Source: CAZLGM01 sp964623625
Lineage (GTDB): Bacteria > Desulfobacterota > Desulfobulbia > Desulfobulbales > Desulfocapsaceae
NCBI GenBank assembly: GCA_964623625.1
Contig: CAZUUJ010000022.1
Location: 1 to 52,432 of the forward strand
Direction: 5' to 3'
DNA length: 52,432 nt
In this document: positions 1-8,995 of the stretch, in pieces
Layout of the letters: the number at the start of each line of letters is the position of its first letter
Numbering within the stretch: the stretch's first letter is position 1
The notes under the pieces: generated by a model
Databases searched by the model: none
What the model saw: only the letters and a program-made list of their open reading frames with translations
What the model was told of the DNA's origin: nothing
Program-made: the position numbers and the translations under genes

Positions 1-329
1 GACTGAACATGTAGTCTGACGACGAATCCGCAAAACTCATGAATGGGTATTGAATTCATTCTGTTAAGAATGTTATTCCAAGCAAGGTTTTGAGGGTTAT
101 CTTACTACTTTCTTGCAATTTTACTACAATAATTAAACTGTCTTTCTACAATAATTTCAGCAAGTTAATTTATTTTTAGGGACGACTGCTTAGTTAAACA
201 GCAAGCTTTTTCACGGATTCAGGTTTATATCAGGACAATCCATACAATTACCATTTTCTACTGGCTTAACAAAAATTGTCTGGTCGAATTGTTCTGCTTA
301 AAGCTTATCAAAATGGTAAATATGTTGAA
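1..329. other. Non-coding left edge
   Basis: AT-rich stretch downstream of the methyltransferase gene. I see no open frame of credible length, no tRNA and no strong hairpin-plus-T-run terminator. The cluster may end here. Confidence 0.5.
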
Positions 330-1145
330 TTATCGCTTCACAATGCGCAACTCAACAGTTCGATATGTAGTTAACATGAAATCGACGAATCGACTCAACA
401 ATTTATTTTTCAGTAATTTTCCTATTATTCTGTGTTGAACTACTTTAGGGTGATGAATCGTTTCACAGCTCACATCAAACCCTTCATTTGAGAAAATCTT
501 CTTTACATCTTTAAATTTTCTATAAAACGTTTTGTTAATTGAGTACTGAAAATAGGTGTCAACTCTTTCTTGAAAATCTTTCTCTTTCAACTCTGTCCAC
601 CTAGGCTCTTTTCCAAGCAAAACATAAAACGCAATTAATATTCTTCGCATTCTATTTTTTGGCAGCCAATGAATAAAAGGCATAAAGAGATGTCCTTCAA
701 CGATATATTTTTGGGCAGGATAGATGTGAAAACCGACACCCTTTTTTTGACTGACCCTGTGTATTTCTTCTGCAACAGCTTCAAGATTTTCAATATGCTC
801 AAGAACCTGCTCGGAAAATATAAAATGAAAAAAATTATCACTAAAATCCGTTTTAGCTGAAGGAGTGAGCATCCTCAGAACATTGGGATCATACCCTTTT
901 TCCATCAATAGGGGCTGGCCATTTTGAATCGGTTTGTTATCGATATCAACACCATATGCACTATATCCTTTTTCTCTCAACCACAAAACGGATCTTCCAC
1001 GACCGCATCCCCAATCTAGAACATTGATCTCTTCCTTGTTGAGTCTGCTATTCTGTGCATAGAGTTGTAAATAATGGAGAATCCTTTTATTAATAGAAAA
1101 TTGACCAAACTCTTCTTCAGTTAAAATCTTATGCTTAGAAGACAT
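330..1145 (-). CDS. Class I SAM-dependent methyltransferase
   Basis: Rossmann-fold methyltransferase of about 271 residues. The SAM-binding glycine motif WGCGRGRS lies about 50 residues in and is followed by the acidic GVDID loop. A later stretch with SEQVLEHI is typical of the Methyltransf_11/23 group. The C-terminal half is basic and aromatic, so it may sit near the membrane; I see no clear transmembrane segment. The frame could open at a TTG at 1157, but I prefer the ATG at 1145 because no convincing ribosome site supports the TTG. It is the last gene of the cluster in this window, separated from the GT4 gene by about 340 bp. It probably methylates a glycan residue or lipid-linked glycan, possibly as a chain-end cap. 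Substrate unknown. Confidence 0.8.
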   Translation of the reverse strand: MSSKHKILTEEEFGQFSINKRILHYLQLYAQNSRLNKEEINVLDWGCGRGRSVLWLREKGYSAYGVDIDNKPIQNGQPLLMEKGYDPNVLRMLTPSAKTDFSDNFFHFIFSEQVLEHIENLEAVAEEIHRVSQKKGVGFHIYPAQKYIVEGHLFMPFIHWLPKNRMRRILIAFYVLLGKEPRWTELKEKDFQERVDTYFQYSINKTFYRKFKDVKKIFSNEGFDVSCETIHHPKVVQHRIIGKLLKNKLLSRFVDFMLTTYRTVELRIVKR

Positions 1146-1487
1146 AGTTACACCCAAATTTGTTGAAATTATATTTGCACACTCTTTCTATCTAAGTTCA
1201 ACACCCATATTGCAAGTTACTTCTGTTATAGGAAAAATACTCTTTTTGAACTTAAGGAGGTATTTTATGTAGATCGTTGATTCTCCGCCCGATTCTGATC
1301 TCGGCCAGCTTTCCAATGGATGTTATCCCTGTCTTGTTCGGACATGATTTAAAAAGCTACTCCCCAGTATCAAAACATGAGTGGGTGGATTTGGAGCGGG
1401 AATAACAAACCTGAAAAAGGATTCTGCAAATACAAATAAAACAATTAAAAAAGAAGAGTGATTATTATGAGATTTTCACAACGTTGT
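1146..1487. other. Intergenic stretch with a possible gene relic
   Basis: About 340 bp with no supported gene. On the plus strand a near-perfect Shine-Dalgarno (TAAGGAGGT, 1253-1261) sits 5 nt before an ATG at 1267 that is followed at once by TAG. Another plus-strand frame is open from 1256 to a TAA at 1403-1405 but has no start codon. This could be a decayed gene end or a chance signal. No tRNA or IS end was recognised. Confidence 0.35.
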
Positions 1488-2663
1488 TCATTTCGTTTCA
1501 CACCTTGCAAATGAATCCGCAAGCACACTGGAGGCTCGTTTTTCCCAGGTATACTTATGAAGAAACAGTTTCCGGACCTCATTTCCCATTTTTTTTCTCA
1601 TCTTGTCATCACGCAAACGATTGATAGCTTCAATCCAACCGTCATAGTTGTCCGGTCTGACCATTACAGCAATTTCTTCGTTTAGAACTTCTCTCAAAAC
1701 GGGCAGATCGGATGCAACTATCGGCTTTGCGTAAGACATATATTCAAACATCTTTAGTGGGGACGTATAGGTCGATATATTTTTCACTTTTTTTGTTGAA
1801 TCGGAACCATAGGCCAGCACTTCCGTCTGGTTTGGTAACAGACAAATATCCAGAGCACGGATATATTGAGGCAGCTTTTCCTGAGTCACAAACCCATGAA
1901 AGTAGACATGAGGCAGGTTAATTTTCTTTTTCCAGCTTTGAATATCTTCTTCAAGTCCGCCAATGATATGAAAATCGACATCCGGCATCTCTGGGGCTAT
2001 GGCCTCAATAACCTCCACACCTTTTCCTTTATACAGATGACCGACATAACCAACCTGTAAAACTCCGGGACGTCCAAATATCAGTTTGTTTGCCGCCTGG
2101 ATATCTGCTGCCGGGTCTGCGCCGTCTGGGGCGACAATTATGTGATCTTCCTTCAGGTCATTATAGTGATCCAGGTAGGCTCGACGCAGAGCCTCGGTGA
2201 TAACAACAATATTTTTACACTCTTTTTTAGTTACAAGACGCCTGAAAGCAAAAGCTGCTATTTTTCCATGCCATACAGGGAAATGTGATTCGACAATGAC
2301 ATCAATTCCCATACAGGCCGCCACATAACAGCTGAATATATGACGTCCATAGACAAGATCAGGTTTTATTCTTCGAAACAGACGGGCAAGAGATGGGATT
2401 GAGGCTATATGAGAGAGTAAAAACCGGACTTTGCTCCTATTATCCGCTAATACAGGAACATTGACGATCCGGAAACAATCATCAACATCATAAAAGCTGT
2501 ACGATTCTTTTACATTAAATTGTTTGTTTTCTTTTCGATCGTTGAGAAGACACAGCCAGACGTCATTGCCGTTTTTTGCAAGCGCCTGGCTCATTTTCAT
2601 AACATGTATGGAGTTTGCAGTTCGGGAAGGGACATAAGACTTGGCAATATAGAGTATTTTCAT
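1488..2663 (-). CDS. Glycosyltransferase family 4
   Basis: GT-B fold glycosyltransferase of 391 residues. The N-terminus (MKILYIAKSYVPSRTANS) is the usual first strand and glycine-poor loop of GT4 enzymes. The C-terminal donor domain carries VGYVGHLYKGKGVEVI near residue 205, followed by the SPLKMFEYMSYAKPIVASD region, where an E-x7-E-like pair normally binds the nucleotide sugar. The second acidic position is not obvious (PVLREVL follows), so the donor cannot be predicted. No signal peptide; cytoplasmic or peripheral at the inner membrane. It starts 30 bp after the stop of the upstream ABC protein gene and is probably co-transcribed with it. Likely role: adding one sugar to the lipid-linked repeat. 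Confidence 0.88.
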   Translation of the reverse strand: MKILYIAKSYVPSRTANSIHVMKMSQALAKNGNDVWLCLLNDRKENKQFNVKESYSFYDVDDCFRIVNVPVLADNRSKVRFLLSHIASIPSLARLFRRIKPDLVYGRHIFSCYVAACMGIDVIVESHFPVWHGKIAAFAFRRLVTKKECKNIVVITEALRRAYLDHYNDLKEDHIIVAPDGADPAADIQAANKLIFGRPGVLQVGYVGHLYKGKGVEVIEAIAPEMPDVDFHIIGGLEEDIQSWKKKINLPHVYFHGFVTQEKLPQYIRALDICLLPNQTEVLAYGSDSTKKVKNISTYTSPLKMFEYMSYAKPIVASDLPVLREVLNEEIAVMVRPDNYDGWIEAINRLRDDKMRKKMGNEVRKLFLHKYTWEKRASSVLADSFARCETK

Positions 2664-2693
2664 TAAAAATCCGATATGTTATGAACAAACTCC

Positions 2694-4463
2694 TTAAGAA
2701 ACTCCTTGTCTTTTGCACATTTTGCTAAAAGCCTTATTCCGTTTTAACAGCTCTTCCCAACTCCCCTTCTCTATAATTTCACCGTCCTTTAAGACTAATA
2801 TTTCATCACAGATCTTTAGAGTCGATAACCTGTGAGCGATTATTATAATTGTTTTACTCCCTAGCAGTTTCTCAATGCTGTCCTGGACATATTTTTCAAT
2901 TTTACTATCAAGAGAGGCCGTTGCTTCATCAAAAATCATAATTTCTGAATCTAGATAAATTTCTCGAGCAATTGAAATCCGCTGTCGTTGTCCACCGGAC
3001 AATTGTATCCCCTTGTCTCCAACAATTGTATCAATACCTTCTTCAAGTTCAGATATAAATTCTGAACAACCGGCAATCGTTATAGCCCGATCAATTTTTT
3101 CTTCGACATCTGGATATTGATCCCAAAAGGAAATATTATTTCTTATGGAGTCATTAAAGATAATTGGTTCTTGGGTAACATATCCAAAATAGGAGCGTAA
3201 ATTATCCTTCTCAATACTGGAATAATCAGTCCCGTCAAGTTTAATGTTACCTGTTGTGGGCTCAAGTAATCCTGTAATTAAATCAATGAGTGTGGTTTTG
3301 CCCGAACCTGATGAACCTGCTACACCAATACATTTTCCTCTTTCAATATCAAGAGATATATTCTTCAGAACTTTTTTGACCTTATAAGCGTAAGAAACGT
3401 CAATTAATTGTATCTTCTTAGAAAACTTACTCACTTCACAATCACCGGAATGCTCAACATGAGATGTCAGCTTTTCCCAAGCTTCCTGAAGTGCTTTTAT
3501 ACTTCCTGTAACACTTATAAACCCCTGCCATTTTACCTGCATGTTCAATGCCATCCCGAAACTCCGCGCAATAAGCGCCAATGGCACAAAAATGGTTGCT
3601 ACTTTTTCACCTCTCACCTCTACCATGTAATAAATAGCAGCCAGCAATAAACTGACACGAAAGAATTCAAAGGTAGTGGTTGTGAAATTATTATAAATCT
3701 GATTTTTAAAATCTAACATCCGCCCTTTATATAATAATGGGAATAGATGTTTAAGATAAGATTTGCTGTTGGAAGTTGCTTTTAGATATTTGTAATTATT
3801 TATATACTGAATAAGAACGTTTTGTGATTTTGCATTAACTTCTGTCTTTATATATGAAATTGTTGCCACCCTACTTCTTATTTTCTTATACGATATATGA
3901 AGCACGAGACTCGCAATTATTATTCCAGTAGTCAATCTCCAGTTAAGAATAAACGAAAACGATAAATAAGCAAATATGTTCAAAATAAATATACATACAT
4001 CTGACAACTTCTTAAAACCAGTAACAACATGACCTGTTTCTGTTGTAATTATATTATTAAAATATCCTATATTTGTTCTAACATAATAATCATATTTCAT
4101 TTTATTATAAGCTATAGAATATTTTCTTTTTAAATACTCTACAAGCCAAGATGAAATATATGAACTCACTCCAAGCTGAGTAAAGGTAAAAATGAGCTTA
4201 AAAAGAAAAATAATAAAAATTGTTAGGAGAACAGCTTTTACCGTGGGATCAATGTCACAGTACGAGAAAAATGAGAAAAACAACTCAGACATTGTATCCC
4301 GTTTTTCTGACCCTTCAAAATCCAGTGATATCAATGGTAATAAAGCGCTAACACCAAGGCCATCCAACAAACTTGCAAAAAATGCCAGGACAATAAACAG
4401 ATAGAACTTTTTCCCTGCTATCTTTCGATAATAGGTGAAATATGAGAAAAAATCGTGTTTCAC
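2694..4463 (-). CDS. ABC transporter, fused permease-ATPase (MsbA/PglK-like)
   Basis: Half-size ABC exporter of 589 residues. The N-terminal half has about six hydrophobic helices. The ATPase domain starts near residue 350, with Walker A GSSGSGKTT, a Q-loop after YVTQEP, signature LSGGQRQRI, Walker B IMIFDEATASLD and the H-loop histidine in IAHRLST. All catalytic motifs look intact. This architecture moves lipid-linked sugars or glycolipids across the inner membrane (MsbA, PglK). The frame starts with GTG at 4463 with only a weak upstream ribosome site. The gene is clearly AT-richer than the biosynthetic genes to its right. Wzm/Wzt elsewhere in the window form a second exporter, so this protein may flip a different lipid-linked intermediate. 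Substrate is inference. Confidence 0.9.
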   Translation of the reverse strand: MKHDFFSYFTYYRKIAGKKFYLFIVLAFFASLLDGLGVSALLPLISLDFEGSEKRDTMSELFFSFFSYCDIDPTVKAVLLTIFIIFLFKLIFTFTQLGVSSYISSWLVEYLKRKYSIAYNKMKYDYYVRTNIGYFNNIITTETGHVVTGFKKLSDVCIFILNIFAYLSFSFILNWRLTTGIIIASLVLHISYKKIRSRVATISYIKTEVNAKSQNVLIQYINNYKYLKATSNSKSYLKHLFPLLYKGRMLDFKNQIYNNFTTTTFEFFRVSLLLAAIYYMVEVRGEKVATIFVPLALIARSFGMALNMQVKWQGFISVTGSIKALQEAWEKLTSHVEHSGDCEVSKFSKKIQLIDVSYAYKVKKVLKNISLDIERGKCIGVAGSSGSGKTTLIDLITGLLEPTTGNIKLDGTDYSSIEKDNLRSYFGYVTQEPIIFNDSIRNNISFWDQYPDVEEKIDRAITIAGCSEFISELEEGIDTIVGDKGIQLSGGQRQRISIAREIYLDSEIMIFDEATASLDSKIEKYVQDSIEKLLGSKTIIIIAHRLSTLKICDEILVLKDGEIIEKGSWEELLKRNKAFSKMCKRQGVS

Positions 4464-4486
4464 TTATATATTCTTTTACAAGTTAT

Positions 4487-5434
4487 TTATGAGGTTTTTT
4501 TCTTTTTAATTAAAAACACTACCAAGTCAAACAGATACATTGCAAAAAACAGTATGTCGTCAAGTCTTGTTATTTTCTTCTTTTTAGAACAATAGTCCAC
4601 AAATGAAAGGGTCATGGCAGATAAATATTTTCCAGGAGTATCAGCTATGTTAAAAGTAGTGTCATAATCCCTCAACCTTCCGTAAAGATCATATTGTTCT
4701 TTTTTCCAATTAACGCGAGGCTTATCATCACCAAGAGTTTTACTTAAATCGCCAATTAATTTGCTAGTATTTGGTTCAAATATTGAAGTAAAATTCACAT
4801 GCATCCCGGGACATCTTCTTGATTTTTTCTCGTAATTAATAAATCGATTATAAAAGCCATGAAGGAGTATTAATTTAAACTTATCAGGTTTTGAGAATCT
4901 CTGCGAAACAATAGATTCAACCCAATCTGTGAAGTCACGATGTAAATGAATAAATAACACATCACCAAATTCCTGTTTATATACTTCACTTAACTTTTCT
5001 GTATCATATGTGTCAAAATAAGTTGTATATTCTACATGTTTACCCTTATCATGATAGCTTTTTTTATATATTAATGATTTAGCATAAATCTCTCTGAATT
5101 CTTCGTAAATTTGAGAAACAGTCGTATGTTCCTTTTTCTCAAATAACGCAAGATCGTCTTCTACCGGCTTTTTATTTAGGATCATATATGGTGGACTCGA
5201 ATCTCTATCAATCATATTGACTCCACCACTTTTAATCATATGATCTCCATGTCTTTTTATGACTTTAACCAGGTTCTCTTTAAATTCATCCAATTCCTTT
5301 TTTCTTCTACTAATCAGATATTTGTTCATCCCTTTGTTCCTAATCGGTAAAACTAAATATCCGAACTTCTCAATAAGAGATCCTAAAACGGAAGCACCCA
5401 TAGGACCAGTAGAATTAATAACTACAATTTTCAT
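4487..5434 (-). CDS. Sulfotransferase-like protein
   Basis: Protein of 315 residues. It opens with a strand-loop-helix (INSTGPMGASVLGSLI) where sulfotransferases bind the 5'-phosphosulfate of PAPS. Near residue 178 comes LHRDFTDWVESIVSQRF, which matches the usual R-D-x-x-D-W-x-x-S pattern (3'-phosphate-binding Arg and Ser). These two elements are the only family evidence, and the usual K/R in the first loop is not obvious. A hydrophobic stretch near the C-terminus (FFAMYLFDLVVFLI) followed by lysines could anchor the protein to the membrane. It sits 23 bp upstream of the ABC exporter gene. If the call is right it would sulfate a glycan hydroxyl. It could instead be an unrelated P-loop kinase-like protein. 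Confidence 0.5.
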   Translation of the reverse strand: MKIVVINSTGPMGASVLGSLIEKFGYLVLPIRNKGMNKYLISRRKKELDEFKENLVKVIKRHGDHMIKSGGVNMIDRDSSPPYMILNKKPVEDDLALFEKKEHTTVSQIYEEFREIYAKSLIYKKSYHDKGKHVEYTTYFDTYDTEKLSEVYKQEFGDVLFIHLHRDFTDWVESIVSQRFSKPDKFKLILLHGFYNRFINYEKKSRRCPGMHVNFTSIFEPNTSKLIGDLSKTLGDDKPRVNWKKEQYDLYGRLRDYDTTFNIADTPGKYLSAMTLSFVDYCSKKKKITRLDDILFFAMYLFDLVVFLIKKKKTS

Positions 5435-5460
5435 AGTTCCCCAAAACCAACCTTTAGGTT

Positions 5461-6399
5461 TTAAACCGGCTTATTTTTGTCTAACCCCTCAATAGCCGCT
5501 CTTCCCATGGCTAGAATCGCCTCTTTGGCACTTCCGCCAATGTGTGGCGTAACCAGAAAATTAGGCAACTCCAGCAATTCCCTATCTTCCGGTGGTTCAA
5601 TTGCAAAAACGTCAAAAGCCGCAGCAGCCAGCAGACCCTCTTTCAGCATATGTTTGAGAGCTTGTTCGTCAACCAGCCCTCCCCTTGCGGCATTTATCAA
5701 AATTGATTGCTTTTTCATTAAAGCAAGACGTTCGGCAGTCAGCATATTTTTTGTGGAATCATCCAACGGTACATGTAAAGTAACGATATCTGAACGTTTT
5801 AGAAGCTCCTCAATTGAAACCGGTTCAATATCGTGTTGAACATAAAAGTCTTTATACTCTACGATATCATTAACAAGAACAGGGCACCTAAACGGTTTCA
5901 AAAGGTTGACAAGATCTTTTCCTATGTTTCCGCAACCTATGATCCCGACGGTTCTTTCCGAAAGATGACCACCCATATGCTGTCTCCATGTCCCCGACAG
6001 AACCTCCCTGTTTGCAGCAATAACATGGCGCAACATGGCAATTGCGAACGAAATAACCAACTCGGAAACTGACCTGCGATTGACTCCCCCGGTCCAACCA
6101 AGACGTTTACCGTATTGACGCATCGCCACAAAATCGATCATATCCAACCCAACTCCGTATTTGCTGATCACTTTGAGTTCGGGGAGTTCCTTCAACACAC
6201 TCTCATCAATTCGTTCCAAAGCAGTGATGGCTTTATCGTGCCCTCTGATGAAATCGACAAGGGAATCCTCTTCCAGCTTGGCACCTTTGTCATTATAGGT
6301 AATATTTGTGTATCGCTGCTCAAGCTCAGCCCGCAATACAGGGTTACACGAAAAAGAACGTGAACAAACAGCCACTTTTTCAACTTTATTTATCATCAT
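5461..6399 (-). CDS. D-2-hydroxyacid dehydrogenase (phosphoglycerate-dehydrogenase-like)
   Basis: NAD-dependent 2-hydroxyacid dehydrogenase of 312 residues. The Rossmann motif G155-x-G157-x-x-G160 is followed by D178 for NAD binding. The catalytic triad is complete: R239 in NAARGG, E268 in IEPP and H286 in TPHIGG. It is shorter than housekeeping SerA and has no ACT regulatory domain, which argues against a role in serine synthesis. It would oxidise or reduce a 2-hydroxy/2-keto acid. In this cluster a sugar acid or ulosonic acid is a plausible substrate, but that is inference. It is transcribed 15 bp after the phosphatase gene, within the run of SIS, phosphatase, dehydrogenase and KdsB-like genes. 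Confidence 0.85.
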   Translation of the reverse strand: MMINKVEKVAVCSRSFSCNPVLRAELEQRYTNITYNDKGAKLEEDSLVDFIRGHDKAITALERIDESVLKELPELKVISKYGVGLDMIDFVAMRQYGKRLGWTGGVNRRSVSELVISFAIAMLRHVIAANREVLSGTWRQHMGGHLSERTVGIIGCGNIGKDLVNLLKPFRCPVLVNDIVEYKDFYVQHDIEPVSIEELLKRSDIVTLHVPLDDSTKNMLTAERLALMKKQSILINAARGGLVDEQALKHMLKEGLLAAAAFDVFAIEPPEDRELLELPNFLVTPHIGGSAKEAILAMGRAAIEGLDKNKPV

Positions 6400-6414
6400 C
6401 TAAACCTATCCGGG

Positions 6415-7176
6415 TTATTCAAATTGTATGACTCCATTAGAAGCGACGACATTCAAAGCTGCTGGAGTTTTTCCGGGACCTATTTCCAGTTTGCCCCCTG
6501 CACCTTCTACTATTGCCAATCCTGCGGCGACATCCCAAACCATTATCTCATTTTCCATATATATTTCCGCAGCTCCCTGGGCAACTTTGAGAAGAGAAAG
6601 TGAAGCCGCACCCAGCATCCGGACTTTTCCAAATCTGCTGATTCTTTGAATATAACGAGAAACATCTTCAAAATCATTGAAACGAAAACGAGACGGAAAC
6701 CCTGTGCATATTACAGATTTAATTGGATCGGAAATTGATGAGACCTGGAGCGAGTCATTGTTGAAAAAAGAGCCTATCCCATTACCTCCCCATGCTAAAT
6801 CACACTGAGGATAAATAGCAAGTACCCCGAAAACAGGTTCTTGCTTTCGATATAGAGCTATAGAAACAGTGGATGACCCTAAGCCACGTACAAAGTTGAC
6901 CGTTCCATCCAGGGGATCGATAATAAACTGTAAATCTGAGTGTTTACTTCCTTCGGTAAAACCGCGCTCTTCACTTAAAACAGGTAAACGGGTGGGCTGA
7001 AGACGTGTTAACACTATTTCTTCAACAATCTCATCAGCGACAGCTTTCATCTCCCTTGGCAAACGGGAATCAAAAGAGAAAGAACACCTTTCTTTGTCTA
7101 GTCCGTCACATAATTCTCGGCAGGCCGAAAGAGCGACATCTTTTGAAAGATCTAATAAATCCTGTATTTCACTCAA
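6415..7176 (-). CDS. Inositol-monophosphatase-family sugar phosphatase
   Basis: Mg-dependent phosphatase of 253 residues. All family metal ligands are visible: E69/E70 in LSEE, D87 and D90 in IDPLDGT, and D215 in VWDVAAG. The family includes inositol-1-phosphatase, CysQ, HisN-type histidinol phosphatase and several sugar phosphatases, so the substrate cannot be read off. The start is a TTG at 7176, overlapping the end of the SIS isomerase gene by 8 nt. No ATG lies near enough to be an alternative, and a GAGGG sits upstream. Position next to a GmhA-like isomerase and near a KdsB-like enzyme suggests it removes phosphate from a ketose- or ulosonate-phosphate before CMP activation (inference). 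Confidence 0.85.
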   Translation of the reverse strand: MSEIQDLLDLSKDVALSACRELCDGLDKERCSFSFDSRLPREMKAVADEIVEEIVLTRLQPTRLPVLSEERGFTEGSKHSDLQFIIDPLDGTVNFVRGLGSSTVSIALYRKQEPVFGVLAIYPQCDLAWGGNGIGSFFNNDSLQVSSISDPIKSVICTGFPSRFRFNDFEDVSRYIQRISRFGKVRMLGAASLSLLKVAQGAAEIYMENEIMVWDVAAGLAIVEGAGGKLEIGPGKTPAALNVVASNGVIQFE

Positions 7177-7771
7177 CTCGAATAGCCCTCATCAAATACG
7201 CCGTTACCAGATGGTCCAGAATCATATGTGCATCTTCAGCGGGGCCATATTCTTTGTAGTCCGTCGGAACGTGGACACCATCATCGGCGATTTTCTTCAT
7301 TATCCCACCGTCAAACGCAGTAATAGCTACAGTGTAAATCCCGTTTTTCTTCGCAAATTCGAAAGCTTTAATAACATTATCCGAGTTCCCCGAAGCGGAA
7401 ATACCTACAAGAATATCACCCTTTTTCCCTTGTATTTTCAACTGTCTGACAAAGATTTCATCGTAACCAAAATCGTTGCCAAGGGCAGTTAAAATAGACA
7501 CATTATCCGTAAGGCTGGCGACCTTGAATGGTTGTTCATAGTCATTACAGCCAAATGAAAGATCATTGGCAAAATGACTGGCGGTGGAAGCACTGCCACC
7601 ATTTCCGATAAAAAAAACTGTATTACCGTTTTCACGAGCATTTAATAACAACTCTATGAAACGATTGATTTCCGAGAAATCGATACTATCAAGGACACGT
7701 TTCAGATAGTCGAAGTAGCCCTGTGAGAAGGTCTCTGTGTTTTCAGTAAATATTCTATCAAGATTATTCAT
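7169..7771 (-). CDS. gmhA: SIS-domain phosphosugar isomerase, GmhA-like
   Basis: Single SIS-domain protein of 200 residues, the size of GmhA, which interconverts sedoheptulose 7-phosphate and D-glycero-D-manno-heptose 7-phosphate. The phosphosugar loop reads FIGNGGSASTASHF near residue 54 and a second loop reads ISASGNS near residue 124. A histidine in SHFAND and one in EDAHMILDHL sit where GmhA binds its metal. The usual Glu after the first His is Asp here. No HddA kinase, GmhB phosphatase or ADP/GDP-heptose nucleotidyltransferase is recognisable in the window, so the product probably feeds another route. The gene overlaps the phosphatase gene, suggesting coupled translation. Confidence 0.75.
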   Translation of the reverse strand: MNNLDRIFTENTETFSQGYFDYLKRVLDSIDFSEINRFIELLLNARENGNTVFFIGNGGSASTASHFANDLSFGCNDYEQPFKVASLTDNVSILTALGNDFGYDEIFVRQLKIQGKKGDILVGISASGNSDNVIKAFEFAKKNGIYTVAITAFDGGIMKKIADDGVHVPTDYKEYGPAEDAHMILDHLVTAYLMRAIRVE

Positions 7772-7795
7772 AATTATTTAATTTATAATACAATT

Positions 7796-8845
7796 TTAAC
7801 TGTTTAGATTGTCAGGATTGGGTATAGCATATGTGTCACGCCATTGCGGATCCGCATGATAAATTCTATAAACAAGCTTCATGGTTTCCAAAGCATCGGT
7901 TGAGGAGCCGCTGTTGACCGGCAGGTCGTTGACTATACATTCAGCAAAAAACCTGATCTCTTCATCCCATGAAGGATCATGGTTATAGCGGGTAAGTTGC
8001 TCTTTGGGGTCACCACAATCATTTTCAGGATCAGCATTTATCACAGTAAGGGTCTCGGCACCATAACTTTTCGACCCTGTCAGTATTCCGCCAAGAACCA
8101 GACTGCCTTTTTCCAAATTGATATAGAGATGAAAACGGTGTCGCCACTGGGTTGCTGATGAGTTGAGCATGGCAACCACACCCTCTTTATTTCTCATCAA
8201 CGCATAAACGTTATCTTCAACATTGAAATTCCAATGACTGTTTGAAACAAAACTGTGTACCTGGTCAAAATCGCCGGCAAAAAGCCTGATCAGATCAACC
8301 ATATGGATTCCCTGATCCAATAAAACCCCGCCACCGGCTATTTCCCTCTTTGTTCGCCAGTCGGGTTGATTGAACGTAATGAGTTTTGACTTACCATACA
8401 CACCACTCAGATTGATAATCTTGCCAAGCTCTTTTGAACGGATTATCCGCAGGGCATCCTGAATCGATTCGTGGTAACGATGATTGAAGCCATACATAAG
8501 CTTCAAACGTGGATGCTGTTTCTCATGCTGTATGACATCAACAATATCCTGCACATTTCTTCCGGGCGGTTTCTCACAAAAGACATGCAGACCTTTTTGT
8601 AGACCTGCAATCGTCACTTCCGGTGCGATATCATTAGTCATGCAAATGATCAGAACATCAATATCCTCAGTCAGCAGTTTACGGTAGTCTGTATAATACC
8701 GTAAACCATCCTCCATTATTCCATCACTCTCAAAAGTTCGATCGCATACTGCTACCATCTGCATTCTTTCATGCCTGTCAACACATTGACGACGACGTTT
8801 ACCTACGACACCATATCCGGCAATTCCAACTTTCAAATCATTCAT
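7796..8845 (-). CDS. Gfo/Idh/MocA-family oxidoreductase
   Basis: NAD(P)-dependent sugar oxidoreductase of 349 residues. The N-terminal Rossmann fold has GIAGYGVVGKRR, and the family EKP signature appears as CEKPPG near residue 92. The C-terminal alpha/beta domain contains GGVLLDQGIHMVDLIR, which holds the catalytic His region of the family. Members oxidise or reduce ring hydroxyls of nucleotide sugars, inositols or free sugars, and substrate cannot be told from sequence alone. It ends 24 bp before the SIS isomerase gene. About 150 bp separate its start from the KdsB-like gene upstream, so an internal promoter is possible, though I see no convincing one. Confidence 0.88.
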   Translation of the reverse strand: MNDLKVGIAGYGVVGKRRRQCVDRHERMQMVAVCDRTFESDGIMEDGLRYYTDYRKLLTEDIDVLIICMTNDIAPEVTIAGLQKGLHVFCEKPPGRNVQDIVDVIQHEKQHPRLKLMYGFNHRYHESIQDALRIIRSKELGKIINLSGVYGKSKLITFNQPDWRTKREIAGGGVLLDQGIHMVDLIRLFAGDFDQVHSFVSNSHWNFNVEDNVYALMRNKEGVVAMLNSSATQWRHRFHLYINLEKGSLVLGGILTGSKSYGAETLTVINADPENDCGDPKEQLTRYNHDPSWDEEIRFFAECIVNDLPVNSGSSTDALETMKLVYRIYHADPQWRDTYAIPNPDNLNS

Positions 8846-8995
8846 TATTTAGCTTTTAGATTTTAGATTTGCGCCCGGGAAGTGAGCATTCGTGATTAAA
8901 GGATGCCAATATTTAAATAGTCCACTAGTACCCTTTTAGAACGAAGACCAACCACAAGTCTGACATAGTTTGTCAATAGAAAAATGCTGGCTGAA

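Noticed and set aside
8846..8995. Promoter with a TTGACA box upstream of the Gfo/Idh gene
   Set aside because: A good -35 box is present on the minus strand, but no acceptable -10 box lies at the right spacing.
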